Source: Paraferrimonas sedimenticola (GTDB lineage: Bacteria; Pseudomonadota; Gammaproteobacteria; Enterobacterales; Shewanellaceae). From it: 64,000 nucleotides of DNA. A program made the position numbers and the translations under genes. The notes below the pieces were generated by a model. That model was not told where the DNA came from, ran no database searches, and worked only from the letters and a program-made list of their open reading frames with translations. This document shows, in pieces, positions 1 through 9,900 of the stretch; within the stretch, counting starts at the first letter, position 1, and each line of letters starts with the position of its first letter. Location of the stretch: assembly GCF_002282855.1 (NCBI RefSeq), contig NZ_NRIR01000005.1:248001-312000 (forward strand), in the 5' to 3' direction.

Positions 1-2
1 AT

Positions 3-797
3 ACTGTCACTCTGCAAACCGTCAACAGCGAATCGCAAGCCTATCAAGTGGCCTATTCGTTTGGCGCCTTTGGCCGAGCGCTAATGGATTTAGATGCCCG
101 TGATTTGGGCGAAGTGCTAACCGATTTTCACCATTTACCGGCGCGATTAAGCCAGCTTGATCAGGCCATTAGCTATGCGCAGATGCACCCAAGCACGGTC
201 GATGGCATCAGCCGTTTTGAAATGGCGCGAGAGGCCTTGGCCTTTGTTCAGTCGCAATCGGGTATCGTTGAAGAGATTGCGGATTTGCAAAGCCGTGGGT
301 TGCCTCTGCGAGTCACTCATAACGATACCAAGGTCAATAACGTGTTGCTCAAGCGCTCGGACTACAGCGCCAGTTGCGTGATAGACCTAGATACCGTGAT
401 GCCTGGTTATCTGATGTATGACTTTGGCGATATGGTGCGCACCGTGACCTCTCCAGAACGCGAAGACACTAAAGATACCGATGCGATTGTATTGCGTCCA
501 GGCATGTTTGCAGCGCTAGTGGATGGTTATCTCGATAGCATGAAAGGTGAACTCACCGAATTGGAAATGGACAGTTTGCTGCCCGGTGCCAAGCTGTTGA
601 TATTCATCATTGGAGTGCGCTTTTTAACCGATTTCCTTAACGGTGACAGTTACTTTGGCGCCGATTTTGAAACGCACAACTTATTGCGAGCCAACAACCA
701 GTTCGCTCTGCTCAAGAGCCTTCTGACGCAAGAGCCTAAACTGCAACAAATTGTAGCCGATGCCCGCGAGCGCATCGCTAACAACCCCCTTTCCTGA
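3..797 (+). CDS. APH/NahK-like phosphotransferase, 5' end cut by the window edge
   Basis: The reading frame is open to the first bases of the window, so the N-terminus is missing and the GTG at 48 is probably an internal valine. The visible part holds the catalytic HNDTKVNNVL loop followed by CVIDLDTVMPG and YDFGDMVRT. That arrangement is the Brenner/DFG-equivalent core of aminoglycoside phosphotransferase-fold kinases, and the 'DLDT..PG' form is typical of the N-acetylhexosamine 1-kinase-like subgroup. The likely role is ATP-dependent phosphorylation of a small sugar or amino compound in the cytoplasm; the substrate cannot be read. It ends 21 bp before ltaE on the same strand, so the two are probably co-transcribed. 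Confidence 0.75.
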   Translation, partial: TVTLQTVNSESQAYQVAYSFGAFGRALMDLDARDLGEVLTDFHHLPARLSQLDQAISYAQMHPSTVDGISRFEMAREALAFVQSQSGIVEEIADLQSRGLPLRVTHNDTKVNNVLLKRSDYSASCVIDLDTVMPGYLMYDFGDMVRTVTSPEREDTKDTDAIVLRPGMFAALVDGYLDSMKGELTELEMDSLLPGAKLLIFIIGVRFLTDFLNGDSYFGADFETHNLLRANNQFALLKSLLTQEPKLQQIVADARERIANNPLS

Positions 798-818
798 CAA
801 CGCCACCAAGAGATTGCT

Positions 819-1832
819 ATGCGCTATATCGATTTTCGCTCAGATACCGTAACTCAACCCACCGACGCCATGCGCCAGGCCATGGCCAACGCCGAAGTGG
901 GTGATGATGTGTTTGGTGATGATCCGAGCATCAACCGTTTAGAAGAGAGCTCCGCCGAGCGTTATGGCTTTGAAGCTTGCTTATTTGTGCCTTCTGGGAC
1001 TCAAGCAAACTTGCTGGCGATTATGGCCCATTGCCAACGAGGTGATGAGTACATTTGCGGCCAGGATGCACACAACTATCGCTTTGAAGGTGGTGGTGCC
1101 GCGGTATTGGGTAGCGTGCAGCCGCAGCCTTTGGCGAACAACCCTGATGGCAGTATCGATTTGGACTTAATCAAGGCCAACATCAAACCCGACGATAGCC
1201 ATTTTGCGCGCACGCGCTTGTTGAGCCTAGAAAACACCATTGGTGGCAAAGTGCTGCCGATGGACTACTTGGCAAAAGCGCAAGCCTTTGCCTTCAATCA
1301 GCGCTTAAAACTGCACTTGGACGGTGCTCGAGTGATGAACGCCGCGGTAAAGCTCGGGGTGAATCCGGCAGACATCATGCAGCACTTCGACAGTGTTTCT
1401 GTGTGCTTGTCGAAAGGCTTGAGCGCACCTGTGGGCTCGATTTTACTGGGTGATGAAGCCACCATTGGTCGCGCTCGACGTTTGCGCAAAATGGTCGGCG
1501 GCGGTATGCGTCAAGCCGGTTGCTTAGCGGCTGCAGGGCAGTTGGCACTGGATACCATGGTAGAGCGCTTGGCTGAAGATCACGACAACGCCGCTTATCT
1601 GGCCAAGCGTTTAAACGAAGTGGATGGCGTTGAGTGCGATGAGTCTCTGGTGCAAACCAATATGGTGTTTGCCAAATTTGCCAATGATTACGATGTGTTG
1701 GCATTGGGACAGCGCCTGAAGGACAAGGGTGTGGTGATTTACAAGGGTAACCCGCTTAGGTTGGTGACCCACAAAGACGTTAGCCGTGCCGATGTGGATA
1801 CCTTTATTGAGGCGTTGAAGCAGAGTATTTAG
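819..1832 (+). CDS. ltaE: Low-specificity L-threonine aldolase
   Basis: This 337-residue PLP enzyme cleaves L-threonine and L-allo-threonine to glycine and acetaldehyde. The N-terminus (DFRSDTVTQPT) and VGDDVFGDDP are hallmark beta-eliminating-lyase/threonine aldolase motifs. The Schiff-base lysine is K199 in CLSKGLSAPVG, near the position known for E. coli LtaE. The length is normal for the family. The ATG lies behind a weak AAGAG ribosome site, 21 bp after the kinase-like gene. Downstream lies a repeat array and a hairpin terminator. Confidence 0.95.
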   Translation: MRYIDFRSDTVTQPTDAMRQAMANAEVGDDVFGDDPSINRLEESSAERYGFEACLFVPSGTQANLLAIMAHCQRGDEYICGQDAHNYRFEGGGAAVLGSVQPQPLANNPDGSIDLDLIKANIKPDDSHFARTRLLSLENTIGGKVLPMDYLAKAQAFAFNQRLKLHLDGARVMNAAVKLGVNPADIMQHFDSVSVCLSKGLSAPVGSILLGDEATIGRARRLRKMVGGGMRQAGCLAAAGQLALDTMVERLAEDHDNAAYLAKRLNEVDGVECDESLVQTNMVFAKFANDYDVLALGQRLKDKGVVIYKGNPLRLVTHKDVSRADVDTFIEALKQSI

Positions 1833-1860
1833 GCTATTGCGCCCGTGGTTCTTGCGCCTA

Positions 1861-2013
1861 CCGTCGTGCTCGCGGCTTATACCGTCGTCCTCGCATCCTA
1901 CCGTCGTCCTCGCGGCCTGTCGTCGTCCTCGCACCCTACTGTCGTCCTCGCGAAAGCGGGGACCTAGCTGGTTGCTAGTTTGCGGTTGGGTGGATTCCCT
2001 TTTTCAAGGGAAT
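1861..2013. repeat. Intergenic GTCATTCCC-type repeat element with five-fold left arm
   Basis: Five copies of a (c)cgtcgtcctcgc unit start at about 1861, 1882, 1901, 1921 and 1940, a period close to 20 nt. The last continues into gcgaaagcgggga and ends at 1994-2013 with ATTCCC-N8-GGGAAT followed by GAC. The same element class occurs at 37741-37985 and inside flhF. The left arm here is diverged (gtcgtcctcgcg instead of gtcattcccgcg). ATTCCC-N8-GGGAAT matches the general form known from neisserial dRS3 repeats; any common origin is inference. Confidence 0.7.
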
Positions 2014-2018
2014 GACGC

Positions 2019-2043
2019 AAAAAGGGGCCAATCGGCCCCTTTT
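2019..2043. terminator. Bidirectional rho-independent terminator between ltaE and ndh
   Basis: A perfect 6-bp GC stem (GGGGCC/GGCCCC, 2024-2029 with 2034-2039) with an AATC loop is flanked by AAAAA on the left and TTTT on the right. It can therefore end both the rightward ltaE transcript and the leftward ndh transcript. Confidence 0.85.
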
Positions 2044-2061
2044 GTCTAACTATCGATTCGT

Positions 2062-3363
2062 TTAGTGCAGCTTCAAGTGCGGACGCACAATGCGATTGAT
2101 GCCCTTCATGAACATCATCAAGGTGCCGCGCCAGAAGCCGTGGATCTCAATCAAGTGACGACGATATAGCGAGGTGTAAACAAATCGAGCAATCTTACCC
2201 TCAACCAATACACCACCGCCTAAGAAGCTCATCAAGTTTCCGACCGTGTGGAACTTAGACATGTTCACCAAAGAGCCCAAGTCTTTGTAGATGTATTCTT
2301 TGTCGGCAGTGCCACCCTTTAGCATGCTGATAATGTTATCCGCTACCATTAGTGCTTCTTGACGGGCCGCTTGGCCACGCGGTGGTACCCAAGAGCCGTC
2401 GGGTTGTTGCAACGCCGTACAATCACCAATCGAGAACACGCGCTCGTCACGGGTGGTTTGACAGGTCCCTTTCACCACTAGCTGGTTGATGTGGTTACTC
2501 TCCAAGCCGCCAATGTCTTTTAGGAAGTCAGGTGCTTTCACACCAGTCGACCAGACCACCATATCGGCGTCAATGCGCTCGCCATCAGCTGTGGTTAAGC
2601 CGGTTTCGTCAACCTCGACAATGCGAGTGCCGGTGCGCACATCCACACCAATCGCGTTTAGCTGCTTTGCGACTGACGCTGAAATCTGTTCTTTTTCTAC
2701 TTTAGGCAGGATACGATCATCGGCTTCCACCAGAGTCACATCCAGCAGATCAGTAGAAATTTTGTAGCCAAAACCACGCAGCGAGTTAACCGCGTTGTGC
2801 ATTTCTGCTGACATCTCAACACCGGTGGCGCCCGCACCCACAATCGCAACTTTAATTCTGTCTTCTAATTGCTGGTGGCTGGCATAACGCATGAACTTGT
2901 TCAGCAAAATCTTGCGAATGTCCATGGCTTGCTCTGTGGTGTCTAAGAACACACAGTGCTCCAGTACGCCTGGAATGTTGAAGTCATTGGCAACACTACC
3001 AATCGCAATGACTAGGTAGTCGTAGTCGATGCGGCGGCTTGGTAAGAGTTCGTTGCCTTTTTCATCGGAAATCGGTGCCAAAATCACTTGGCGATTGTCA
3101 CGGTCGACGTCTTGCAGAGCACCTTGCTGGAAGTGATAGCCGTGGGCTTTGGCATGACCGCGATAACTCACCGCATCAATGCCTTCGTCCAACGCACCTG
3201 TCGCCACTTCGTGAAGAAGGGGCTTCCAAACATGGGCTTCTGCCATGTCAATCAAGGTGACGTGCGCTTTGTTTTTGCGCCCGACCTTGTGGCCAAGTTT
3301 GGTGGCAATCTCCATGCCTGCGGCACCACCGCCAACGATCACTATTTTCTCTAACTGAGCCAT
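2062..3363 (-). CDS. ndh: Type II NADH dehydrogenase (NDH-2)
   Basis: This 433-residue protein is a non-proton-pumping NADH:quinone oxidoreductase, peripheral on the inner membrane. The N-terminal FAD-binding Rossmann motif is IVGGGAAGMEIATKL (about residues 8-22). A second dinucleotide fold for NADH, VAIVGAGATGVEMS, lies near residue 170. The GDCTAL motif of the FAD site and a C-terminal segment rich in basic and hydrophobic residues for membrane attachment are present. The length equals that of E. coli Ndh. It is convergent with ltaE across the terminator at 2019-2043. Confidence 0.93.
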   Translation of the reverse strand: MAQLEKIVIVGGGAAGMEIATKLGHKVGRKNKAHVTLIDMAEAHVWKPLLHEVATGALDEGIDAVSYRGHAKAHGYHFQQGALQDVDRDNRQVILAPISDEKGNELLPSRRIDYDYLVIAIGSVANDFNIPGVLEHCVFLDTTEQAMDIRKILLNKFMRYASHQQLEDRIKVAIVGAGATGVEMSAEMHNAVNSLRGFGYKISTDLLDVTLVEADDRILPKVEKEQISASVAKQLNAIGVDVRTGTRIVEVDETGLTTADGERIDADMVVWSTGVKAPDFLKDIGGLESNHINQLVVKGTCQTTRDERVFSIGDCTALQQPDGSWVPPRGQAARQEALMVADNIISMLKGGTADKEYIYKDLGSLVNMSKFHTVGNLMSFLGGGVLVEGKIARFVYTSLYRRHLIEIHGFWRGTLMMFMKGINRIVRPHLKLH

Positions 3364-3571
3364 AGCTACCTCTGAGGTTACAAAATAAAAATCTGAGGTT
3401 CTGCTTAAACCTGAATTAGTAGTAAATTTACCACGTAACTGGTCTGTCCTTAGCCCGATCAGACCACTTATGGGAGGTGTGTCACAAAAGTTTTACCGTC
3501 AGTTAGCAGTTATTTTGATCTTTTAACTAAAACAGGCAACAACTCGGGTTGTGTTTCGCACCTTAGGCGGA

Positions 3572-4573
3572 CTATTCAGCCAACTGGGCTTCATCCTGTT
3601 CGTAAGCGTTGCCAGAATTGAGCTGTGCCACAACCGCATCGGTGAGATTATGTAGCTCAATCGCATAGCGATTAGCACCCATCACGGTTTTGTATTCAAC
3701 CAGTCCATCGAAGCGGTAATAGTTTAGCTGTGGAAATGGGTTCTCACCCAAATTGAGTTGCGGGGCATTGTGCACAATGATCGCCAAGTCGGCGTATTCG
3801 GCTTTGTCGGAACGCAGCAGGACCGAGCCATCGCTCAAACGCTGGGCCACGCTAAATTCAGCTGTGTTGTTGCCTACTTTTAAGTGGCGGCCTGGTACCA
3901 GTTCGTGCGCTTGGGTGTTGAGTACCTTTAAAAAGTCCACATCGGTGGAGAACAGTAGTTGAGCGTCGAGTGCCTGCACCTCGTCCTGGCTCAGCGCTTT
4001 GGGACGATATACTTCTGGCTGAGGCGCAGCTGGTTTAGGCGCATTTAGAGCGGCAGTTTGTCGCGCTTGGCAGCGCTCAAAAAACTCGCCCACTTGGGCG
4101 TGATTGGCAATCTCTAAGCGTCGAGAAAAGTTACCACCAAAAGCATCGATTCGAGCTGGTGCTTGCTCCGCAAATTGCGCTACCTGTGAGGCAGACAACT
4201 GACTGGTTAGCACTATGGTATGAGTGTCTGGCTGAAATACCTCATCTACGCCAAAGTAGCCAAAGCGTTCGCCAAAGTGCAGGCGCATGCTTGATGGTGC
4301 GTGGTCGATATCTTGGCCCACAAATTTTGCACTCATTGAGGCGCTGTAGTCGCTTTGGTTTAAATCGGTCTGGCAGCTGAGTCGAAGTTCAGTTAGCCCT
4401 TGGTTGGAATCCAGTGTCGTCATTACCACCTGGCCCAATTCGGTTTGCCATTGGCCTTGCTCAGTGGTTAGAAATCCGTGGTGGATTTGGCGCGCCAAAG
4501 GCGAGGTCAATTCGGAACTGGTACAGCCAACCATCATCAGGCTGGCCAAAAAAAGTGGCAGTTTGGCTTTCAC
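3572..4573 (-). CDS. Uncharacterised lipoprotein
   Basis: This 333-residue protein starts with a lipoprotein signal peptide (MKAKLPLFLASLMMVGC, lipobox VGC at about residue 17), so it should be lipid-anchored in the envelope. I recognise no domain. The body alternates polar beta-like segments, with a Pro/Ala-rich linker (about 190-205) between two halves. The gene stands alone, about 200 bp from ndh. Function unknown. Confidence 0.75.
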   Translation of the reverse strand: MKAKLPLFLASLMMVGCTSSELTSPLARQIHHGFLTTEQGQWQTELGQVVMTTLDSNQGLTELRLSCQTDLNQSDYSASMSAKFVGQDIDHAPSSMRLHFGERFGYFGVDEVFQPDTHTIVLTSQLSASQVAQFAEQAPARIDAFGGNFSRRLEIANHAQVGEFFERCQARQTAALNAPKPAAPQPEVYRPKALSQDEVQALDAQLLFSTDVDFLKVLNTQAHELVPGRHLKVGNNTAEFSVAQRLSDGSVLLRSDKAEYADLAIIVHNAPQLNLGENPFPQLNYYRFDGLVEYKTVMGANRYAIELHNLTDAVVAQLNSGNAYEQDEAQLAE

Positions 4574-4726
4574 TGAGGCTATCTCATAAGGCGTGGGATT
4601 GAATTGGGTCGATTATAAAATCTACTCAAATGGGGTAAAGCAAAAAGCCTGAATCAGTCCTAAACAATTGCCTAATGTTTGGCGAGAGTTCTGATTGAGT
4701 TATGTTTTTGTTGCGTTGTGCAGGCT

Positions 4727-5167
4727 TTAGTGTTGTGCCTCGGCAAAGTCTTTAAAGCGCTGCATGAACAACAGGGATTGCTTCTTGAAACTGCTCGGCA
4801 TTAGCCAGGCCATTAAGCGCATCATTACGCCTTCGCAGCGAAACTCGGTATCGAATTTCCACAGGGTAGACTCTGGACTGGTTTCAATAAACTGGTTGTC
4901 CACTGAATTCCACATACCCTTGGTCTCGTAGGTGCCGGCAAAACGATCCGGCAGATCTTTAAGGGTGATGGTTTCAATCATGGTGATTTCGCGTTTACCC
5001 ATCAAATAGATGAGCTCGGACTTGGCACCGACTTCACCGGGATTACCCGACAAATGGGTAAAACGTTTGAGTTCCGGTTGCCAGTGGTGGAGGTTGTCTT
5101 GATTATCGAAAAGCTCGATCACCCGTGCTCTGGGTAGATTAATTTCCATTTGTAACTGGTATTTCAT
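4727..5167 (-). CDS. SRPBCC/polyketide cyclase-like ligand-binding protein
   Basis: I place the start at the ATG at 5167, behind GGAGACAGG, rather than at the upstream in-frame codon at 5224. This gives 146 residues beginning MKYQLQMEINLP. The pattern 'lpRarVielFdNqdNLhhWqPEL...G..G..sEl' and a C-terminal amphipathic helix are typical of the SRPBCC (Bet v1-like) fold, which binds small hydrophobic ligands. The substrate and pathway cannot be inferred. It is an isolated gene, divergent from the TauE/SafE permease. Confidence 0.75.
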   Translation of the reverse strand: MKYQLQMEINLPRARVIELFDNQDNLHHWQPELKRFTHLSGNPGEVGAKSELIYLMGKREITMIETITLKDLPDRFAGTYETKGMWNSVDNQFIETSPESTLWKFDTEFRCEGVMMRLMAWLMPSSFKKQSLLFMQRFKDFAEAQH

Positions 5168-5298
5168 CCTGTCTCCAAAGAGGTGGAACCTCGCCTGTAG
5201 TCCAATAAAACATAGGTGAAACAATGCACTAATGCTAGCTGGCAGAGCTTAGATTGGAATTGTTATACTCAGGTTAAAAATAAAAATAAGGATATGTT

Positions 5299-6201
5299 TT
5301 GACCCGCTATCTCAAGTCGGTGGACCGGCGAATTTTGAGCCTGGTGCTTGGACTTGTGCTGATTTGGTTTGTCGTGTTGTGGGGATTGCCCAATTCAAAG
5401 GCCGTAGTTGCCGATTATGCGGCGTTTACTTTTCTGGGCGTCATTGGAGCGATTTTTGCCAATGCCACCGGGGCGGGAGGCGGTGTGGTATTCATACCGG
5501 CGTTCGAACAACTCGAATTTACTCACTCCCAAGCGATCGCCACCAGTTTTGCAATTCAGTGCATGGGCATGACTTCGGGCAGTATCGCCTGGAGTCGCTT
5601 TCAAGCCTGTCAATCTAGCGCCAACAGCACCTACGACTGGGGACTGTTTTGGCCGATTATCGGCTTTGTCAGTACCTTTAGCATTGCCGGGATTTGGCTG
5701 GCCTACGCGGGGAATTGGCATGCGCCCGCGTCACTTACCCTTTCCTTTGCTTGGTTTAGCTTGATCCTCGGCGCGGCGATTTGCGCTTCGAGTATTTGGT
5801 TGCCCAACCGCAATGGCGAGGCCGAGTTGCATTGGTGGGACTGGTTAGCAATGGCGGTCATCGGGCTTGTTGGCGGTGTGATTACCGCCTGGCTGAGCGT
5901 GGGCGTTGGCGAGATCTTGGCGATATACCTGATTTTGAGACGTTTTCAGGTCACGCTAGCGGTGGCCTGTGCTGTGGTTATCTCGGCGCTGACGGTTTGG
6001 AGTGGGTTACCGCAACACGCCTGGCTTAAGCCTCAAGTCTACTGGCAAGTGGTATTGTTTGCCGGGCCAGGTGCGATTTTCGGGGCGATATTGGCGCGCA
6101 AGCTGGCCACGCGATTGCCGGTGCGCCAGCTTAAGTTGTTCTTTGGCTTATGGGTGCTCATCATGGGCGCCGCCTCATTGGCCAATGCCGCTGCTCATTA
6201 A
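5299..6201 (+). CDS. TauE/SafE (TSUP) family sulfite/anion exporter-like permease
   Basis: This 300-residue polytopic membrane protein has about eight hydrophobic segments. The conserved N-terminal TSUP stretch GAIFANATGAGGGVVFIPA is followed by the HSQAIATS motif, and there is a second Gly-rich repeat near 190-210. Family members export sulfite, sulfoacetate or other sulfur/organic anions; the substrate is not readable here. The start is TTG at 5299, with AAGGA six bases upstream. An ATG at 5294 is out of frame and stops after two codons. The last 27 bp overlap the 3' end of the opposite-strand lectin gene. Confidence 0.88.
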   Translation: MTRYLKSVDRRILSLVLGLVLIWFVVLWGLPNSKAVVADYAAFTFLGVIGAIFANATGAGGGVVFIPAFEQLEFTHSQAIATSFAIQCMGMTSGSIAWSRFQACQSSANSTYDWGLFWPIIGFVSTFSIAGIWLAYAGNWHAPASLTLSFAWFSLILGAAICASSIWLPNRNGEAELHWWDWLAMAVIGLVGGVITAWLSVGVGEILAIYLILRRFQVTLAVACAVVISALTVWSGLPQHAWLKPQVYWQVVLFAGPGAIFGAILARKLATRLPVRQLKLFFGLWVLIMGAASLANAAAH

Positions 6202-6741
6202 CGAAGCTCGAATCATCCATATCGGTTGCAACTGTTCAGGCTTGCAGTGGTAATCCTGCAATCTGAGCTCTCGGCCGTGGCTGCTGAACTGGCTACATTG
6301 GCCTTCGCGCAGCGCTGGTAGCGGGTGAGGGTCGGGAAAAGTTACATACTGCACAGCAGCAGACAAACCGGCCGAGCCTCCTAAGCTGGTGTGACACGGC
6401 CAAATCGCCAGGTCGTTGGTATTTTCTACATTGACTAAGCAATGACCAGACACTTGGTGGCGAATTTTACCTTCACGAGTCAGGCTCCATACCTGCGGTA
6501 ATTGCTGATTACAGCGAGTGAAGACGACTTTGCTTCCGGCGCGAATGTTATTGCTAACCGGCGCCAAACACATAGACGCGCTCTCTCTGAGAATGGTAAA
6601 GGCTTGAGGTAACGTTTGTTCTAATATGTCTAGCTTGGCGATTCGATCGGTTTTCGCTAGGTTTTCTGCTGGATGCGCTTGGGCAACACTAGTTGTTAGG
6701 GTAACTAGTCCAGTAATAAATAGGGCTTTGCGGATACACAT
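6175..6741 (-). CDS. Secreted ricin-type beta-trefoil lectin-like protein
   Basis: This 188-residue protein has an N-terminal Sec signal peptide (about residues 1-22, ending AQA-HP). Two imperfect Cys-containing repeats, CLAPVSNN...VVFTRCN..LPQVWSL and HCLVNVENTN..AIWPCH, resemble beta-trefoil ricin-B subdomains (the Q-x-W theme). There are six or more cysteines. It is probably a periplasmic or extracellular carbohydrate-binding protein. The ATG lies behind GGAGTCAAGCC. It is transcribed divergently from the STAND regulator, and its 3' end overlaps the TSUP gene by 27 bp. Confidence 0.6.
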   Translation of the reverse strand: MCIRKALFITGLVTLTTSVAQAHPAENLAKTDRIAKLDILEQTLPQAFTILRESASMCLAPVSNNIRAGSKVVFTRCNQQLPQVWSLTREGKIRHQVSGHCLVNVENTNDLAIWPCHTSLGGSAGLSAAVQYVTFPDPHPLPALREGQCSQFSSHGRELRLQDYHCKPEQLQPIWMIRASLMSSGIGQ

Positions 6742-6828
6742 GGCTTGACTCCTGCGGTACTGACGATGAGTCGATTATGAAATCCGCCAGTCAAGAAAGC
6801 CTTACCGTCCACTAACCATTGCGTCAGC

Positions 6829-6869
6829 GCCGTAAGGTGGCACCTTACCAAGTCCAAAAACCGCCGTAA
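6829..6869. promoter_or_regulatory. Candidate operator between the lectin gene and the STAND regulator
   Basis: A perfect 8-bp palindrome, GTAAGGTG-G-CACCTTAC, lies at 6832-6848. CGCCGTAA occurs at 6829-6836 and again at 6862-6869, about three helical turns apart. Direct repeats with such spacing suit OmpR/ToxR-type winged helices, and the neighbouring gene encodes one. The binding partner is inferred. Confidence 0.4.
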
Positions 6870-6946
6870 TATCAGGGTTCTGGTGGCGATTCTGGTCATC
6901 TGGGCTATCTTTAGATTTTCTTGCAAAACTGCTTGGCAGCGGCCTA

Positions 6947-9900
6947 ATGTCCACCTCGAGTTCATCAGAGCAACAGCGCTTTCGCCTCGGCGATTGGTGG
7001 GTGCTGCCGGACCGAAATCAGCTCAAAGGCGAGTTTGGTAACGAAACCCTAGAACCCAGAATGATGGATGTGCTGAGTTATTTGTGTCAGCACCAAGGGG
7101 AAGTGGTGAGCAGCGAGCAACTGCTTATCGCCGTGTGGCAGGGACGATTTTTTGGGGACGCGCCGGTTCAAAAGTGCATTGCCGGGCTTCGCAAAAAGTT
7201 GGGCTGTGATGCGCGCCATCCCAAGTACATCGAAACCTTACCCAAGCGTGGCTATCGAATTGTCGCACCGATTTCTTCGGAAAGTGGCGTACTAAGTACT
7301 ACTCATTCCAACGCTGAGCCTTGGACCAGTGGTTCGCCTTATCTGGGCTTGGCCAGTTTTGAAGAACAGCACACAGGAGTGTTTTTCGGGCGCACTCAGG
7401 CCATCGCCGAAGTGGTGCACGCGCTGCGTGAGCTGGAACCGCAAGGGCAGGGCTTCTTGTTGGTATTAGGCCGCAGCGGGGTGGGTAAATCCTCGTTATT
7501 GAAAGCGGGTTTGCTGCCTTTGCTGTGCCAAACCGGCGGCTTTGCCGGAATCGAGCTTGCTCAGCAACACAAGCTTGGGGCGCGGGCTGCACAAAGTAGC
7601 CATATTGCCTTGATACGCTTGCTCGACGCGCTGCAAAAGTTGGGCTTTATTGATAAGCAAGACTCTGCCGAAGCGCTTGCCAAGCGTCTTGAAAAAACAC
7701 CTCAATCGCTACAGGGCTGGCTCAAGCCCAACGCCAGTAAGACCAAGGCGCTGCTCATTGATCCACTAGAGCAATGGCTACTCGAACCAAGTTTGTCGGC
7801 GCATGCTCAATCGCAGTGGGTCCAGTGGCTACAGCTACTGGCCAAAACCCGAGGTTTGTTGTTAATAGGGGCGCTTCGTAGCGATTGTTACGGCGCGTGT
7901 ACCGACATTTCTGGCTTTATCGAACTCAAGCGCTCTGGCGTTCAGTACGATGTGAAAGCGGCGGCACCGGGAGAAATTGCGCAGATGATCCGGGCACCGG
8001 CGCAAGCCGCCGGAGTTGGCTTTGAGCAAGACCCTCACTCAGGTGAGCGCCTCGACGATCTATTGCTTGAAGAAGCGGTCAGTCATCCTGAAGCCCTGCC
8101 GCTACTGCAATACACACTGGCTGAGTTGTTTCACCGCCGCCAGCAAGGCCAGCCAATGCTGCTCAGCGTTTACCATCAAATGGGCGGGGTTAGCGGCGCG
8201 GTGGCGCAACAGGCAGAGGCCAAGTATCAAGGGCTAGACGATAAGGCCAAAGCCTGTTGGTCGCGCTTGATGCACCAGTTAGTAAGCTACTCAAGCGCCA
8301 GTGGTCAAGCCAGCGCGCAACGCTTGGCGATGGCCAAAATAGGCGACGACACTAGCAAAAAGCTGGTACAGCAATTCGTTGCCGCTCGGCTGTTTGTGGT
8401 GGAGCAAGACGAGCGCGACCAGCAACAGTATTTGCGCATCGCGCACGAAGCCTTGATTCGTCAGTGGCAGCGTCTGAGAGATTGGATTCAGGATAATCGC
8501 ACCGCGTTGGCCAAACACGAATGGTTGCAAAGCGATTGCCAGCGCTGGCTTAATGCCAATCGCAACCGCGAATACTTGCTGAGGGCGCAGCAACAATTAG
8601 CCGATGCTCGCTGGCTCAAAGGGCGCGAGGACATAGGCCTATCTGACGATGAGTTGGCCTTTATTGACGCCTCTTTGTTGCGCGCTAAGCGTATTCGCTG
8701 GCTGCGCCGAAGTGGCGTTGCCGCGCTGATATTACTCAGCGTCTCAACCTTTAGCTTTGCTGTGGTGGCATGGCGAGGACAGCAACAGGCCAGTGCCGCT
8801 CGAGAGGATGCCGAGGCATTAGCTGAGTTTATGCTGGTAGATTTGCGCGACCAGCTCGAGCCGATTGGCAAACTGTCTTTGCTCGAGAGTGTGGCTCAGC
8901 GGCTGTTGAGCTATTACCAAGGGGTGAGCAGCTCCAACGCACCAGCGCGTGCCGAAGCACTTAAACTCAGTGCCGAGATTGATATTGGCAAGGGCCAGTA
9001 CGCCAGTGCTCAGTCCAACTTGGAGCAAGCGCAACAGCTATTAGAACAGTTTCCGGTTGAGACCCTAGCTTCAGACAAGCGCTTATTGTTGGCCCATGTG
9101 TATTATTGGCGCGGGCTAATTCCTTACTATCAGGGCGATCTCGAACAAAGCAAACGATGGTGGCTTGGCTATCTAGAACGGGTGGAATCACTGCAACAGT
9201 ACCAACCTGAGAATTCGGAGTGGCAGTACGAACTGGCACAGGCGCATCACAATCTCGGCGCGCTGGCTCGCCGCCAACAAGACATTGGCAGTGCTCGTTA
9301 TTACCTAGACCAAGCAGTGGTTCACAAGCGCCAACTGATTGCTAGCGAGCCCGAAAACCTGGAGTACGCCCAGTCGTTGGCCAACAGTCTTAATTGGCAA
9401 GTAACACTGGAATCGCGCTACGGCGATCTGGCCATGGCACGGCAAATCGCCTCAGAGGCCAGCACCATTGCTGAGTTCATGCTCCAGCAACAGCCCGATG
9501 ATTTTGATGCCAAATACAAGTGGCTCACTGCCGCCAATATCACCATAGGTGCCTATCTGGACTCGGGTGATATCGACGGTGCCAGATACCTCTACAAACA
9601 GTCTCACCAAACCGCTGAGGACCTCTACCAACAAGATGCCGACAACAAAAGTTGGCAGGTTCAGCTCGCTTTGTATCAGTTGCGCGGGCTGATGTTAGCG
9701 CACACTCAAAGCGATGAGCATCAGCGCCAACACCAACAGCTGGCAGAATTACTGGGACAAAGGCCCATAGATAATCGGCGCTGGCTGAGAACCTACCTGC
9801 GCTTTCAAGCCAACAACGAGTGCGTTTCGCACCCCAGAACTCAGCAAGACATTCAGTCATTGGCCAACTGGCTAATGTCAGAACGCGCTGAGTTTTTAGT

